DNA of 64,000 nucleotides, from NCBI RefSeq assembly GCF_002878395.1, contig NC_061118.1, positions 87,940,228 to 88,004,227 on the forward strand, written 5' to 3'. Positions within the stretch are counted from its first letter, which is position 1, and every line of letters starts with the position of its first letter. Below the pieces are notes generated by a model, which was given only the letters and a program-made list of their open reading frames with translations, searched no databases and was not told the origin of the DNA. Position numbers and translations under genes: made by a program. Source of the stretch: Capsicum annuum. Taxonomy: Eukaryota; Streptophyta; Magnoliopsida; Solanales; Solanaceae. Shown one piece after another: positions 24,701 to 35,741 of the stretch.

Positions 24701-25372
24701 GTCAGGTCAGTGTTGTGGGTTCTTGGGCCGGTCTGAGGGAAAAAATGGACTGATTGGGTAAGTTTGTGGTTGGGTCTGGTGTTGGTAATATTGTTGTTGG
24801 GTTGCTAATGTGCTAAAATAAAAATGTGGATTTAAGGGATTTAGCCTATTCAGGTCATTTACTAATAAACCAGTAAGTGGTAATTTAGTCAAATCAATTT
24901 AAATCTTAGCCTAATTAAAATTCAATTGACTAATTACATTGCAATTATGATCGAATTGATTTCGATTAAGGTCCAATTTAATGAATTGACTGAATTAAAA
25001 TAACATTTGAAATAAATTAACTACCAATTCAGTCCCGAGCTTCTTGATTCAATAAAATCAAATAAATATTTCTCCAAATAAATTATTTTTCAGAATAAAT
25101 TATATTTAAATCAAGATTTTAGCCATTTGAATCAATTTTCAAGCTTAGCCTTGATTAAAATCTGATCTTTCATGAAATAATTTTTTAAGTAACAAAATTA
25201 TATGACTTTTTATATACGAATACAAAAATATATAATCATCACTTAAAATGGAAAAATTACCTAGATAAATACGTTTAAAAGCTTTTATTTGAATAAAATA
25301 AATGTTGCAATTTTATTTAAAATCAAATAGACTCAAACTTAGTCGTGGAAGGAAAAAATATTGGTGTCAACA
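21758..25372 (-). mobile_element. Element B 5' LTR
   Basis: This is the partner of 887-4,533. It ends GGTGTCAACA on the + strand, which is TGTTGACACC as the LTR start. Compared with the other copy it lacks about 50 bases after 'ggggattc' (near 23,213) and has extra bases near 24,326 ('accattaatggtc') and near 24,936 ('attacattgcaattatgatc'). The promoter that drove B should lie here, but I cannot place a TATA box with confidence. Confidence 0.92.
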
Positions 25373-26140
25373 ATGAGTTGGAAGCTATGAGTGGTGATAA
25401 TGCTAAGCAGGCTGTGTGGGATGACTTTTCAGGGGTCTTTCTTGATCATTTCTTTCCGCGGGAGTTGAAGGAAGCTAAGCTTGAAGAATTTGTTAATCTA
25501 AAGCAGGGTAAGATGAGTATCAAGGAGTATGCTCTAAAGATTCAGCAGATGGATCATTATGCTCTAGAGTTCTCATCCAATATGAGGTCCCGAATAAGAA
25601 ATTTTACTTCTAGGTTATCCCATGACTTGGTATTGGAATGAAAGGCTGCAATATTAAACAATGATATGGATATCTCTAGACTTGTGGTTTATATGCAGCT
25701 GGTTAAGGATGATAAAAAAAGTAGGCAGAGATAGGAGAGAGATCGAATAAAAAGTTTAGACAATCAAAATAGGGTGCGAGTCATCAAAATGGTGAGAGAA
25801 ATGACAAATAGTGGACCAAGAAAAAGAATTGGGGAAATTCGTATTCTTCTACAAGTGTTTCTTATCCTATGCCTTCTGGTGACCGTTGTTTCAGGATAGC
25901 AGTGATCCTAAGACACAGGGTGCCCAGTCTCAGTCTAGTAGAGCTCAATCAGCCTCACCTTATCCTCCTTGTTATTTTTGTGTACAGCTTCATTGTTGTT
26001 ATTATGAGGAGGGGAGGAATTAGTGTTATAATTATCGTCAGCTTGGTCATACATAGTGAGATTGTCCTTCAGCCAAGGTTTCCACTGGAGCTAATAAAGT
26101 TCCAATTGCCATATCTATAGCTTTTACAACAAAGGGTGCT
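25373..26140 (+). pseudogene. gag: Element A gag, C-terminal half (broken)
   Basis: Directly after the target duplication the Gag core continues: 'VWDDFSGVFLDHFFPREL', 'EEFVNLKQGKMSIKEYALK' and 'MDHYALEFSSNMRSR' (to 25,641, then a stop). Other frames then give 'DMDISRLVVY' and a zinc-knuckle region at about 26,020-26,055 reading 'CYNYRQLGH' with stops, so the CCHC finger is lost. An apparent start at 25,345 lies in B's LTR and makes a chance chimeric frame into A's gag. The sequence is closely related to D's gag (34,573-34,875). Confidence 0.8.
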
Positions 26141-26760
26141 ACTTCTGGTACCGATAATGGATGAAATCATCTCTATGCACTTACTACTTGCCACGAATAT
26201 GAGGCATCCCCAGATGTGGTTACTAGTATATTACAGCTCTTCTCTCGTGATGTTTATTATTTGCTTAATCTAGGTTCTACACTATCTTATGTGAGCCCTT
26301 ATGACGTTGTATAATTTGGTATCAGTCCTAAGTATTTCCAACCTCTTTTTTGTGTCTACCCTGGTGGGTGATTCTGTAGTTGTTAAAAAATCTAAAGGGG
26401 TTGTGTGGTGTTTATCTCTCATAGAGAGGCATTGGTTTATCTGATAGAGTTGGAAATGGTAGATTTCGATGTTATCCTGGGATAGATTGGCTTCATTTGT
26501 ACTATGATTCTCTAGATTGTAGGACTCAAAAAGTCCATTTTTATTTTCCTAATGAGACGATATTAGAATGGGAGGGGAGTTCCTTTGTGCCCAAAGGAAG
26601 GTTTATCTGTTATATTAGATCCCAAAAAATAATTTCAAAAGTGTGTTTGTATTATCTAGTTCAGGTTTAGGATTCTATTTCTTAAAGTCCTTCCTAGCAA
26701 ACTGTCCCCATGATTAGTGAGTTTCCTGAAGTGTTTCCCAGTGATCTTTCTAATATTTCT
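26141..26760 (+). pseudogene. pol: Element A protease (catalytic triad N-L-G)
   Basis: The segment 'DVYYLLNLGSTLSYVSP' at about 26,249-26,299 is the active-site loop of the Tekay aspartic protease. Its D-S-G triad is replaced by N-L-G (26,267-26,275). Downstream, 'ELEMVDFDVILG' and 'LHLYYDSLDC'-like pieces correspond to the second half. Several stops and frameshifts are present. In life it would process the Gag-Pol polyprotein. The same N-L-G occurs in element F. Confidence 0.8.
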
Positions 26761-27480
26761 CTCGATAAGGGAATAGATTTTGGGATTGATCTTCTATGGA
26801 TACTCATCCTATTTTTATTATTTCTTATAGGATGGCTCTGTCTTAACTGAAGGAGCTTAAAAATCAATTAAAAGCTTTTCTTAATAAGAGTTTTATTCAT
26901 CCTAGTGTTTCTCTGTGGGGTGTTCCTGTGCTTTTGATGTTAAAGAAGAATGAGTTACTTCAAATATGTATAAACTATCGTCAGCTGAATAAGGTGACGG
27001 TGAAAAATAAGTATTCTCCTCCTAGGATCAATGATCTTTTCGACTAGCTTCAGGGTTCTATATCCTTCTCTAAGATTGATCTTTATTTGGGCTATCATCA
27101 GTTGGGTTCTATACCCAGTATGGCCATTATGAGTTTTTGGTCTTGTTATTTGGGTTGTCTAATGCTCCAGTTGCATTTATGGATCTTATGAATCGGGTGT
27201 TTAGGAAGATTATGGATTAGTTTTTTTATAGTTTTCATTGATGATATCTTGGTGTACTCTAAGAGTGAAGAGGATCATGTTAATCACCTCAAAATTATAT
27301 TACAGACTCTTAAGGACCAGAGGCTGTATGCAAAATTTTCTAAGTATGAATTTTGGCTGTGTCATAACCTTTCTTGGTCATGTTGTTTCTAGTGAAGGGA
27401 TCAAGGTGGATCCATAAAAAGTTGAGACAATTAAGTTTGGCCTAGACCTACGACTCCGACCACATTAGGAGTTTCTTGGG
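26761..27480 (+). pseudogene. pol: Element A reverse transcriptase (broken)
   Basis: The pieces match D's RT at 35,742-36,600. At about 26,990 they read '[12 protein letters not shown]' and at about 27,160 '[17 protein letters not shown]'. The catalytic box is [11 protein letters not shown], with FIDD at 27,234-27,245, followed by '[20 protein letters not shown]'. The YxDD-type motif is intact, but stops and single-base shifts occur every 50-150 bases. Confidence 0.82.
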
Positions 27481-28090
27481 CTTGGATGGGTATAGGAGAT
27501 TTATGGAGAGTTTCTCTTCTATTGTTGTTGTACTGACATAATTGACTTAGAAGAAGGTTAAGTTTTTATGGTTTGATGCTTCTGAGGGTAGTTTTGAGAA
27601 GTTGAAGGATAATTTGACTTGTATACCAGTTTTGACCCTACCCAAGGGTACTGATGGTTTTGTTTTGTTTTGTGTTATCCCATGTGGGACTAGGTTATGT
27701 TTTAACATAGCATGGTATATTTCTGACATATGCTTCTAGGTAGCTTAAGGTTCATGAATGAAATTATCTGACATATGATTTACAGTTAGTGGTAGTGGTT
27801 TTTTCTTTGAAGATCTGGTGCCATTATTTGTATGGGGTACATGTGGATATCTATCTAGATCATAAGAGCTTACAGTATGTATTTATGAAAAAGGACTTGA
27901 ACCTCAGAAAGTGGCAGTGGCTTGAATTTCCTAAGGATTATGACATGAGACTTCTTACCATCCAGGTAATGCTAATGTTGTTACTGGTACTTTTAGCAAG
28001 TTGTCTATGGGGAGTTTATCACATGTTTATGAGGATAAAAAAAGGTTGGTAAAGGATATTCATAATTTTTCTAATTTAGGAGTTCAATTT
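27481..28090 (+). pseudogene. pol: Element A RNase H and connection region (broken)
   Basis: 'KLKDNLTCIPVLTLPKGTDG' (27,600-27,660) leads into the RNase H start. The end is the open stretch 27,789-28,052, with 'IWCHYLYGVHVDIYLDHKSL' (catalytic Asp in DHKSLQY) and 'NLRKWQWLEF'. RNase H would remove the RNA strand during reverse transcription. The 'YASRQLK' core at about 27,727 is recognisable but frame-shifted. Confidence 0.8.
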
Positions 28091-29150
28091 TTGGACTCTA
28101 AGGATGGATGAGTGATTGTTCAAAAAGTGGTAAAGTCATTTCTTGGTGTTGGGGTAAAGGAGAAGCAGGCTTTGGATCTTATACTTATGTATACTAAGGA
28201 TGATGTGAGACCGCAAAAGGTTATGTCTTTTGAGATTGGGAGAGATGGTATCTTGATGTATCAATTAGGTTGTGTGTTCCTAATGTTGACGGGCTACGGG
28301 AAAGGATTTTGACTGAGGCTCATAAGTCAACGTATACAGTTCATCCGAGTTCAACTAAGATATATCATGACTTAAAGTAAATCTACTAGTAGAACAATAT
28401 GAAAAGAGATGTGGCAAGTTTTGTTGCCAAATATATGGTTTATCAGTAAGTCAAGGTTGAACACTTGAGGCTTTGTGGTATGTCTCAAGAGATAGAGTTG
28501 CCCATGTGGAAGTGAGAGATTATTAATATGGATGTCATTATGGGTCTTTTGCAGTCTCGCTACCTGTATGATTTTATTTGGGTTAATATGGATAGAATGG
28601 CCAAGTTTGCTTACTTTTTATTAGTGAGGACTAAATACTCAGGAGAGGATTATGTTAAGTTGTTAATTCAATATATTGTAAAGTTGCATGGTACACTAGT
28701 GTCCATTATTTTAGACTGAGGTACACAGTTTACTTCTCACTTTTGGTATTCATTTCAGAAAGGTTTGGGTACAAAGGTAAACCTTACCACCATTTTCCAC
28801 CTTCAAATAGATGGACAAGCAAAATAAACTATTCTGACTTTAGAGGATATGCTAAGCGTCTGTGTGATCGATTTTAAGGGAAGTTGGGTTGATCATTTGC
28901 CCTTCATTGAATTTACGTACAATAATAGCTACCATTCACGTATTCATATGGCTCCTTTTGAGGCTCTTTATGGTAGGAGGTCTAGATCTCCTATTGGATG
29001 GTTCAAGGTTGGTGAGACTAGTTATTTGGTCCTGACTTTTTTCACCAAGCCATGAAGAAAGTAAAGGTTATTAGAGAAAGACTTTAAGAGTACTCAAAGT
29101 TCCAAACAGTCTTATGCAGATGTGAGGCAGGGGGAGTTGGAGTTCAAAGT
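28091..29150 (+). pseudogene. pol: Element A integrase (broken, catalytic Glu changed)
   Basis: The zinc-binding part is near 28,320-28,440 ('STKIYHDLK', 'NNMKRDVASFVAK'). The core includes 'INMDVIMGLLQSRYLYDF' (28,520), 'MAKFAYFLLVRTKYSGEDY', 'IILD' then a stop before 'GTQFTSHFW' (28,710), and 'QIDGQAK' (28,806-28,824). In this family the last residue should be Glu; here it is Lys (28,822-28,824). The open frame 28,849-29,055 holds 'FIEFTYNNSYHSRI' and 'APFEALYGRRSRSPIGWF'. Two catalytic Asp residues remain. Element F shows the same Glu-to-Lys change. Confidence 0.82.
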
Positions 29151-29172
29151 GAATGATTAGGTATTCTTAAAA

Positions 29173-29550
29173 GTGTCTCCAATGAAAAGAGTCACGAGGT
29201 TTAGGAAGAAGGGGAAGCTTAGTACCCATTATGCTGGACCATCCCAGATTGTAAGAAGAGTTAGGAATGTGGCATATGAGTTAGATCCGCCAGCTAGTTT
29301 AGCTTCGAGTCATCTTATTTTTCACGTGTCTATGTTGAAAAAGTTCGTGAGTGATCTTTCCTTGATAGTACCTATTGAGGATGTTGGTGTGATGGATTTT
29401 TTTTCTTATGAGGAAGTCCCGATTGAAATATTGGATAGGCAAGTTCATAGATTAAGGACCAAAGATATAGCTTCGGTGAAGGTCCTTTGGAGAAACCAAA
29501 AGGTAAAAGAGGCTACATAGGAAGCTGAGGAAGATATAAAGGCCAAATAG
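29173..29550 (+). pseudogene. pol: Element A integrase C-terminus with chromodomain-like segment
   Basis: A 115-codon open stretch begins 'SPMKRVTRFRKKGKLSTHY' and continues 'GPSQIVRRVRNVAYELD' and 'HLIFHVSMLKKFVSD', then the chromodomain-type end 'YEEVPIEILDRQVHRLRTKD', 'VKVLWRNQKVKEAT' and 'EAEEDIKAK'. This C-terminal module is what places A, D and F among the chromoviruses; it would guide integration to heterochromatin. It is the best preserved part of A. Confidence 0.85.
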
Positions 29551-29700
29551 ATATTCTTGTTCCTGTGTTGGATGAAAGTACTTAATGTATGAGTTTCATT
29601 TTCCTCTTGTCACTTTGTGAGTTTGTCATTTGATTCTAGTGTATTTTTTTTGTTCTTGTGCTAAAACTGTCCTAACTTATCAATCAGGGATGAATGATCC

Positions 29701-29713
29701 AAAAAAAGGATAA
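29701..29713 (+). other. Polypurine tract of element A
   Basis: AAAAAAAGGATAA lies directly before the 3' LTR start TGTAAGACC. Confidence 0.7.
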
Positions 29714-31491
29714 TGTAAGACCTCTTAAAATTTTGAAAATTTTATTTTGACCTTCCTATGTGTGTAACATCAATTTTTGACGTAAATTGTGTTTAGGATG
29801 TTAGAAAGGTATTTGGGTAAAGTTATGGATTTTTTAGAAAGGGTTTAGGGTCATTTTGGGACCCCTAGGCAGTGAGGGTCTATGAAAAGACCATGTCACC
29901 GAGTTTAACATCCGCGATATCAGTGTGCCACGAAGGCTAACCTCTGCAATTTGGCGTGCCACGCCAGTGTGTTAATTTTGTCCAGTTTTATTTTTTTACA
30001 TTTAGGGTGAGGGGCTTTAGTCTTTTAACCCATGTACGACCTTTAAACATAAAATAAGCCTTTTTCTTCAGTTTTTAAAAATCAAAATCATCCATTTTCT
30101 CTTAAAAACTCCAAATCCAAGAACATTCAAGGGTTTCATAGTGCATTTATCATTCGGGCTCCAAATTTTATATTGACTTCAAATTCTTGTGTATTTCAGT
30201 CATATTTCTCTTTCCTAAACTTTAATTTTACATTGTGGAATGAATTGAATGAATTTTCATGTGATTTAATAGTGGGTTTTGAAATTAGATTAAGGGGAAT
30301 TGGCAGATACTGATTGACCTACTTGTCCCATGTTTGAAATTAATTATTCATGATTTAAATTTATGTTTTAGGGACTGAATTGATGTATTGTTTAAATTAT
30401 TGGAATGAGGAACATGGGTTTCCCTAAATTAGATGAATTTTGGTTTAGAATTGACACTTACCTCAACCCACTTTATAATCTCATTTTGAATATGGACAAA
30501 TTGCATGGTTTAACTTGCTTTTGAACCCAATGTATTGCATTAATGGATAAATAGATATAAAAGTAGATTTGGATGGCCTTAGTGACCATGGTTTGGATTT
30601 TAAATAGAACTTGGGAGTCAATGTTGTTATATGGATTGATTTGGCACATTTAATTTAGCTTGCAAGTGTATTGGCATGATGATACCAAATGGTATATACC
30701 TTAATGAATAACTCCCAGGTTAATGATTGGAATTATGTGCAAATTATTTTAATTTGGGCTTAAAGGGGCTTATGTAGCTTGTTGTGAAGGTGTAAGTCCA
30801 GTGGGGACGAACACTGGAAACCACTTTTGCCGATGTTCAGGGTATATATGGTCGTGCTTTCTACACACTTGATAAATACATTTAGGATGGCTATTGCCCA
30901 TTGTGGCTTTTTTCCCCTCAGTTCATACGGCTAACATGTACTAGGGTCCTTTCAGCAGGGGGAGCTAAACCTATATAACCTATCGGTATCTTCAGGATAG
31001 ATCAAGCTACACGGTCCAGGTTACATACTAGTGCTTATTCCACTAACCTTCCTAGGTAGCTGCATCATTTCATGATATACGGTCCAAAGACTTTTCTATT
31101 GCTCTTATGCAATATTAGGTAGATTAGCACATCTGTTGAGTTGTTGTAAAGTGTTGAGCCTCCATTCTTTAATGGTCTTATAATTGTATTATTTTTTCTT
31201 TATTGATTCGGTACTTTTGGATTCTTTTTTGTCATAGTTAAGGTATATCCCTACTTAGATGTTATTTGGGTTTTGAGACTTTCATGGACAAGTGTAAGTT
31301 GGTTGTTATTTGACTCTTAGTCTTCATTCTGTTATTTATTTATCTTCTTATTACTGTTTTAATTGGCTTTTGCATTATGATTATTATTACTATTATTATT
31401 GTGATCTTAAGGTTAGGCTAAGGGGGTGATCTTCGGTCCATGGTGGGCTTGAGATACCCGTCACAGCCAGGCTCTAGTTTGGGTCATGATA
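29714..31491 (+). mobile_element. Element A 3' LTR
   Basis: It starts TGTAAGACCTC after the PPT and ends GGGTCATGATA (CA mutated to TA). The last 110 bases match 62-175. Inside there are two 'gtgccacg' blocks at about 29,935-29,970 and a stretch typical of Tekay LTRs at 30,780-31,080 ('gggacgaacactggaaacc'). No gene lies inside. The 92 bases after it (31,492-31,583) are AT-rich and featureless. Confidence 0.85.
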
Positions 31492-31583
31492 GAATTCCAG
31501 ATCGAATATAAAATTAAAGAATATTTTATTTAACTTAAAAAAAATAATAGTATGGAGTTAGTCTATAGACTAAGGTATAATAT

Positions 31584-33815
31584 TGAAACACCCTGGGTTT
31601 CGGCCCTTGGAAATTTCCTAAGTTTTGGACTCATTGTCCTTGTAACAACTCATCATATGAGTCATATGGTGTGGGTATGGTTAGGTGACCCTAGTCGTTA
31701 GTAGTCCAGATAATAGTGGTTGGGGTTCTATTGTGGTTACGATTGAGGTACTATGAGTCGTTAGGGGTGTGATGGTTCATTTGGTCGGTCCCTTAACCAA
31801 ATCAGTAATATAGTAATTTGGCTCTGAGTATGAGTGGCTCACTGATATCCATGAGGATAAGGTACGAGTGGTAAGTTAGGGTTGTATGTTTTCCAGTGTC
31901 CAATCCCTTTGGGTTTTGCCTTAGGTATAACTAGACCACACCAGTTGTATGGTCTAGTGATGAGTTAGGTAGGAGAGTCATATGTTGGACAGAATATGGT
32001 GTCCAACTTTATATTTTAGTGACAACTTGATGATACCAGTCATATGATGTGGTGATGAGTTGGAGGGTCAACTTGTACCCACCTGTGAGTTTTCCGCAAT
32101 TTTAAGTTGGGGGCATTCTGGACATTTTCCCTTTGTAACTCCCTTTGATACCACGACATAAAACACTTTTTGGGGCTTCATTAACCCATTATTCTCAATC
32201 GAACACAGTTAAAATCTCTCTCAACTCTCTCTTAAGAAAAAGTCTAGAGTTTTTTCAAGATAATCAATTAATGCTTCCAAAGGTGGTTTCTCTTCGTCTT
32301 CGTAGGTGTCTAAGGCATGTTACTCCTCCCTCATTTTTAATTTACAAAGAGAATGTGTTTAATGAATAATTTCATGATATTGTTGTGATTTGAAATAATG
32401 GCTTGGAATTTTGGATATTTATGGTTGAATAAGGTTTCTCATGGGTTAATGATATTTCATTCATTGTTTTAATATGATTATTGTGGAATGTATGGTTATG
32501 GTAAATAGATTTAGGGGTACTTTGGATTCCACCAAATTACTTGGTTATGATTTTTAAACATGTGTGCCCTCAACTTGTTTGTTAAAATGTCAATGAGAAT
32601 TGTTTTGTCACATAGTTTAACTATTATTAAAATCCTTGCATTGCATAAGAGGTAATGGAACTTAAATTGGCTTGGTTGGTTTTAAATGGTTTGGAAAGGC
32701 CTTGATGGCCATGGTTTTGGTTAAATTGGAAATGTGTAAGTCAACTTGGTTTAATGGTTTTGGTATGGCATAAAGGATAGACTTGCAAGGTCTAATTTTG
32801 GTATGACGATACCAATAGTTAATTCCTAAACAAAAGACTACTTTGTAAATATTTTGGTTATGTGTAAAAGGTTAATTGGGCTCAAAGAGGGTCGAGTAGC
32901 AAAAACTATGAAAGGTGGGGGTCCCGAGGGGACCGACACTGGAAACTTGCATTTGCTAATATGAGGGTGGTCTTGTTAACCGTATGCATGATGTCACACT
33001 TATATTTTAGGGATGTACTAGTCATCTCTGATTCTTTTCTCTGGTCTTGCGGCTACATGCATTGTGGCCCTTTTAGCAGAAGGAGATAAACCTATATTGC
33101 TCATGGATAATTTTACGACTATTAATTTACTCAGCCCAGGTTAAGGTTTTATATGTATGCTAAACTCGGTTCCCTGTCCTGGCATGATATATATATGTAT
33201 CTATGTGATTGCATATGGTTATTTACGTTGGTATTGAATTATTGTCACTATTTTATCTTATCCCTAAGTATATGCTGGCGTTCACTCCGCTAACCATCTT
33301 TGAATGATGTATCCCCACGCAATACAAGAACTGGCCATACTACCATTCCTTCTACTCAGTATCTTGGATTCGGGGATAGCTTTAAGTCTGACTGAAGCGA
33401 TGAACTTACATACTTCGAAAGGCTTCATTTTATGCTATGAAATTCTTTTACTTTTGTTGTTTCCTTGTATTGGTTTTGGCTATGGTCTGGGCATGTATTT
33501 ATCGGATGTTATTGATTTTGGATAGAGGCTTTGTCAGACAACTATGGGCATAGGTGGTGTCAATATTGGTGTTAGCGTTAGTATTGGTATTGTCATTGGG
33601 GTTAACATCGGTTGGATATTTGATTGAAGTTTTTAGATTATGATTATAAACTTTATCTAATGTCTTTACATTATTCTTTTTTTTATCTTGTTATATGTTT
33701 GAAATTCATCCAATATTGGGTGCAAGGTAGTTATGGTTGAGTATTGGGGGTAGTCTCCAATCCTGGTTGGACTTAAAATGCCCGACATAACTAAGCGCTG
33801 GTTTGGGTCATGTCA
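31584..33815 (+). mobile_element. Element D 5' LTR
   Basis: It matches 38,867-41,114 over its length. It holds repeated 'tcatatgag/tacgagtcgt'-like short motifs in the first 500 bases (the promoter-proximal U3 side) and a six-base-periodic tract at 33,553-33,615. The open frames within it (32,145-32,369, 33,304-33,525 and 33,778-33,984) are LTR sequence and are not preserved in the other LTR as proteins. Confidence 0.92.
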
Positions 33816-33817
33816 GA

Positions 33818-33830
33818 TTGGTATTAGAGC
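33818..33830 (+). other. Primer binding site of element D (initiator Met tRNA)
   Basis: TTGGTATTAGAGC lies 2 bases inside the LTR. It differs from the standard TTGGTATCAGAGC by one C-to-T change. Confidence 0.85.
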
Positions 33831-34029
33831 CCTAGGTTCATGGTCAATTGGGTGTCCGACAAATACATGTCAAGTAGAGTATCTTTTATGGGTGTGTAGC
33901 CCTCCATACTCATCAGGGAGAGGCTACAAGGCATTTAGGAATGTTTCTCTTTATTGTGTACTATTTTTAAGCTGTAGAGTCTAGGGTCCTAAAATCTTCT
34001 CTAATTTTTGTTTATTTATTTTTCAGATC

Positions 34030-35200
34030 ATGCCTCCTTGATGATCTGAAGCTTACAGAAACTCTTCTATCCTACCTGAGGATAATGTTGATGGAACCCA
34101 TTCTACTTATGAGGTCTAGACCCAGTCTAGGAGTCCATTTCCTTATTGTCCTCTTGGAGTTCCACCGGTTCCCTCCAGTCCTTCTCGAGCTCTTCAGGCT
34201 GATGTGATAAATGTTGAGTTTCGTCAGTCTATGCATATGTTGATGCAATTGGTATCTTATCAGACTAAGCATGGTGCTTCTGTTTCTCCATCTTTTGAGG
34301 CCACAAGGGTTGGCCAATTCATGAGGTTTAACCCTCATGTGTTCACTGGTGTTAAGGTTGAGGAGGATCCTCAAGGTTTTATTGATGAGATGGAAAAGAT
34401 CCATGTTATTTATCCTACTAATGTGGAGGGTGTGGAATTTGCCGCCTACCAACTAAAAGATGTATCATACCAATGGTATGAGGAATGAGAGAAGTCTAGC
34501 GATGATGATATAGAGTCAGCCCTGTGGGATTACTTCTCTAGTGCTTTTCTAGATTATCTCTATCCTCAGAAGTTGAGGGAAGCAACGGTGGGAGAATTTG
34601 TTAATCTAAAGCAAGGCAAGATATTAGTTAAAGAGTATGCCTTGAAGTTTCACCAGTTATCTAGATATGCTCTGGAGTTGATTTCTAGCATGAGGGCTAG
34701 AATTAGGAAGTTCTCTTTTGGATTATCCCTAGACTTGATTTTGGAGAGTAAGTCTGCCTTGTTGAACAAGGACATGGATATTTCTAGGTTGATTGTGTAC
34801 ATTCAGCAGGTAATGAAAGAGAAGAAGCAGGCAGAGGTTGGAGAAAAGCTGAGCAAGAAGTTTAGATTTTTTTAGCAGAGTGGTACCAATAGCAGAGTGG
34901 CAGGGATAGTGAGAAATGACCTAAGAAGAAGTAGGGCAATTCTGGGTCTTACTCGATGGCTAGTGCTCCCTACCCAAAGTGGTCGAGTGACAGGTATTTT
35001 CAGATTGGCGATAATTATAGGGCATAGGGTGCCTAATCTAAGGCTAGTGGGGCTCAGTCAGCACTATCACATCCTTTTTGCAAATTTTGTGGTCGGTTAT
35101 ATTGGGGTTACTGTGATGAAGGGAAGGACAAGTGCTTCAACTATGGTCAACCAGGGTACTTGATTAGAAATTGTCTTGTTGGTAAGGTTGTTTTTGGGGT
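34030..35200 (+). pseudogene. gag: Element D gag (broken)
   Basis: The expected start at 34,030 (ATGCCTCC, as in A and F) is followed at once by two stops. The Gag core is otherwise well kept. At 34,204-34,488 it reads 'ATRVGQFMRFNPHVFTGVKV', 'DPQGFIDEMEKI' and 'VSYQWYEE'. At 34,573-34,875 it reads 'EFVNLKQGKILVKEYALKF', 'LSRYALELISSMRARIRKF' and 'LLNKDMDISRLIVYIQQV'. The zinc knuckle near 35,130-35,175 reads 'CFNYGQPGYLIRNC', with Tyr replacing the second Cys and the His, so it should not bind zinc. Gag would coat the RNA in cytoplasmic particles. Confidence 0.88.
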
Positions 35201-35741
35201 AAACAAGGTTCCTATTGCCTCTTCCTCAGCTCCGGCATCAAAGTGTGCATCATTTAGTTTTGGCACTGGTCGAAATCTACTCTATTCTCTTACTACCCAT
35301 TAGGAGTTTGAGGCATCGCTTGATGTCGTTACTGGTATGTTGAAAATCTTTTCTTATGATATGTATTGTTTACTTGATTCGGGGTCCACTCTTTCTTATG
35401 TGACCCTATTTATGGTTGTGAATTTTGGCTTTGATCCCTAGTATGTTTCAAACCCTTTTTCTATTTCTACCCTAGTGGGTGACTCTGTGGTAGTTAGAAG
35501 AGTCTATAGGGGTTGTGTGGTATCTATGGGTGGTCAGGAGACTCTGGTGGATCTGTTTGAATTAGGTGTAGTTGATTTCAATATCATATTAGGGATAGAT
35601 TGGTTACACTTGTACTATGCTTCTTTAGACTATCAAACATGCAAGGTTGTCTTTAAATTTCCTAATGAGATGGGTATTGAGTAGGAAGGTGGTTCCCTAG
35701 CCCCTGAGGGGAAGTTCATATTGTATCTTAGAGCTTAGAGA
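35201..35741 (+). pseudogene. pol: Element D protease (D-S-G retained)
   Basis: The active site 'YCLLDSGSTLSYVTLF' (triad codons 35,375-35,383) is intact, unlike in A, B and F. The open stretch 35,475-35,684 gives the rest: 'GDSVVVRRVYRGCVVSM', 'LVDLFELGVVDFNIILGIDW' and 'ASLDYQTCKVVFKFPNE'. The frame is cut by stops at about 35,440 and 35,685. It would process Gag-Pol in the particle. Confidence 0.85.

Larger units (their letters stand above)
887..25372 (-). mobile_element. Element B: giant Tat/Ogre-type Ty3/gypsy retrotransposon (about 24.5 kb)
   Basis: Two direct copies of a sequence of about 3.6 kb (887-4,533 and 21,758-25,372) bound a 17.2 kb interior. On the minus strand the LTR starts TGTTGACACC and ends near ATAAAACA. 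The element is flanked by a perfect 5-bp duplication, ATGAG at 882-886 and 25,373-25,377, inside element A's gag. In transcription order (right to left) it holds: PBS 21,736-21,753; ORF1 about 21,242-18,319; gag 17,760-15,800; protease 15,741-14,562; solo LTR C; RT/RNase H 11,650-10,100; second RNase H 10,060-9,437; integrase 9,460-8,283; a long 3' untranslated region; and the PPT at 4,534-4,549. Great size, an ORF before gag, a second RNase H and a tRNA-Arg-like PBS are hallmarks of the Tat/Ogre lineage. All reading frames are broken. Confidence 0.93.
1..31491 (+). mobile_element. Element A: Tekay/Del-type Ty3/gypsy retrotransposon, split by element B
   Basis: This outermost element has its 5' LTR end (to 175), an initiator-Met tRNA primer site (179-191) and the gag start at 388 on the left. 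The remainder of gag, pol with a C-terminal chromodomain-like segment, and the 3' LTR (29,714-31,491) lie right of element B. The last 110 bases of both LTRs match, including the ending GGTCATGACA versus GGTCATGATA. The coding region is full of stops. Its protease catalytic triad reads N-L-G and its integrase catalytic Glu reads Lys, so it cannot move by itself. The left end and one target-site copy are outside the window; the bases after the right end are GAATT. Confidence 0.85.

Noticed and set aside
33304..33984. Open frames in the D 5' LTR
   Set aside because: They are LTR sequence; the partner LTR carries shifts at the same places. The Gly-Ile-rich part reflects a six-base repeat.
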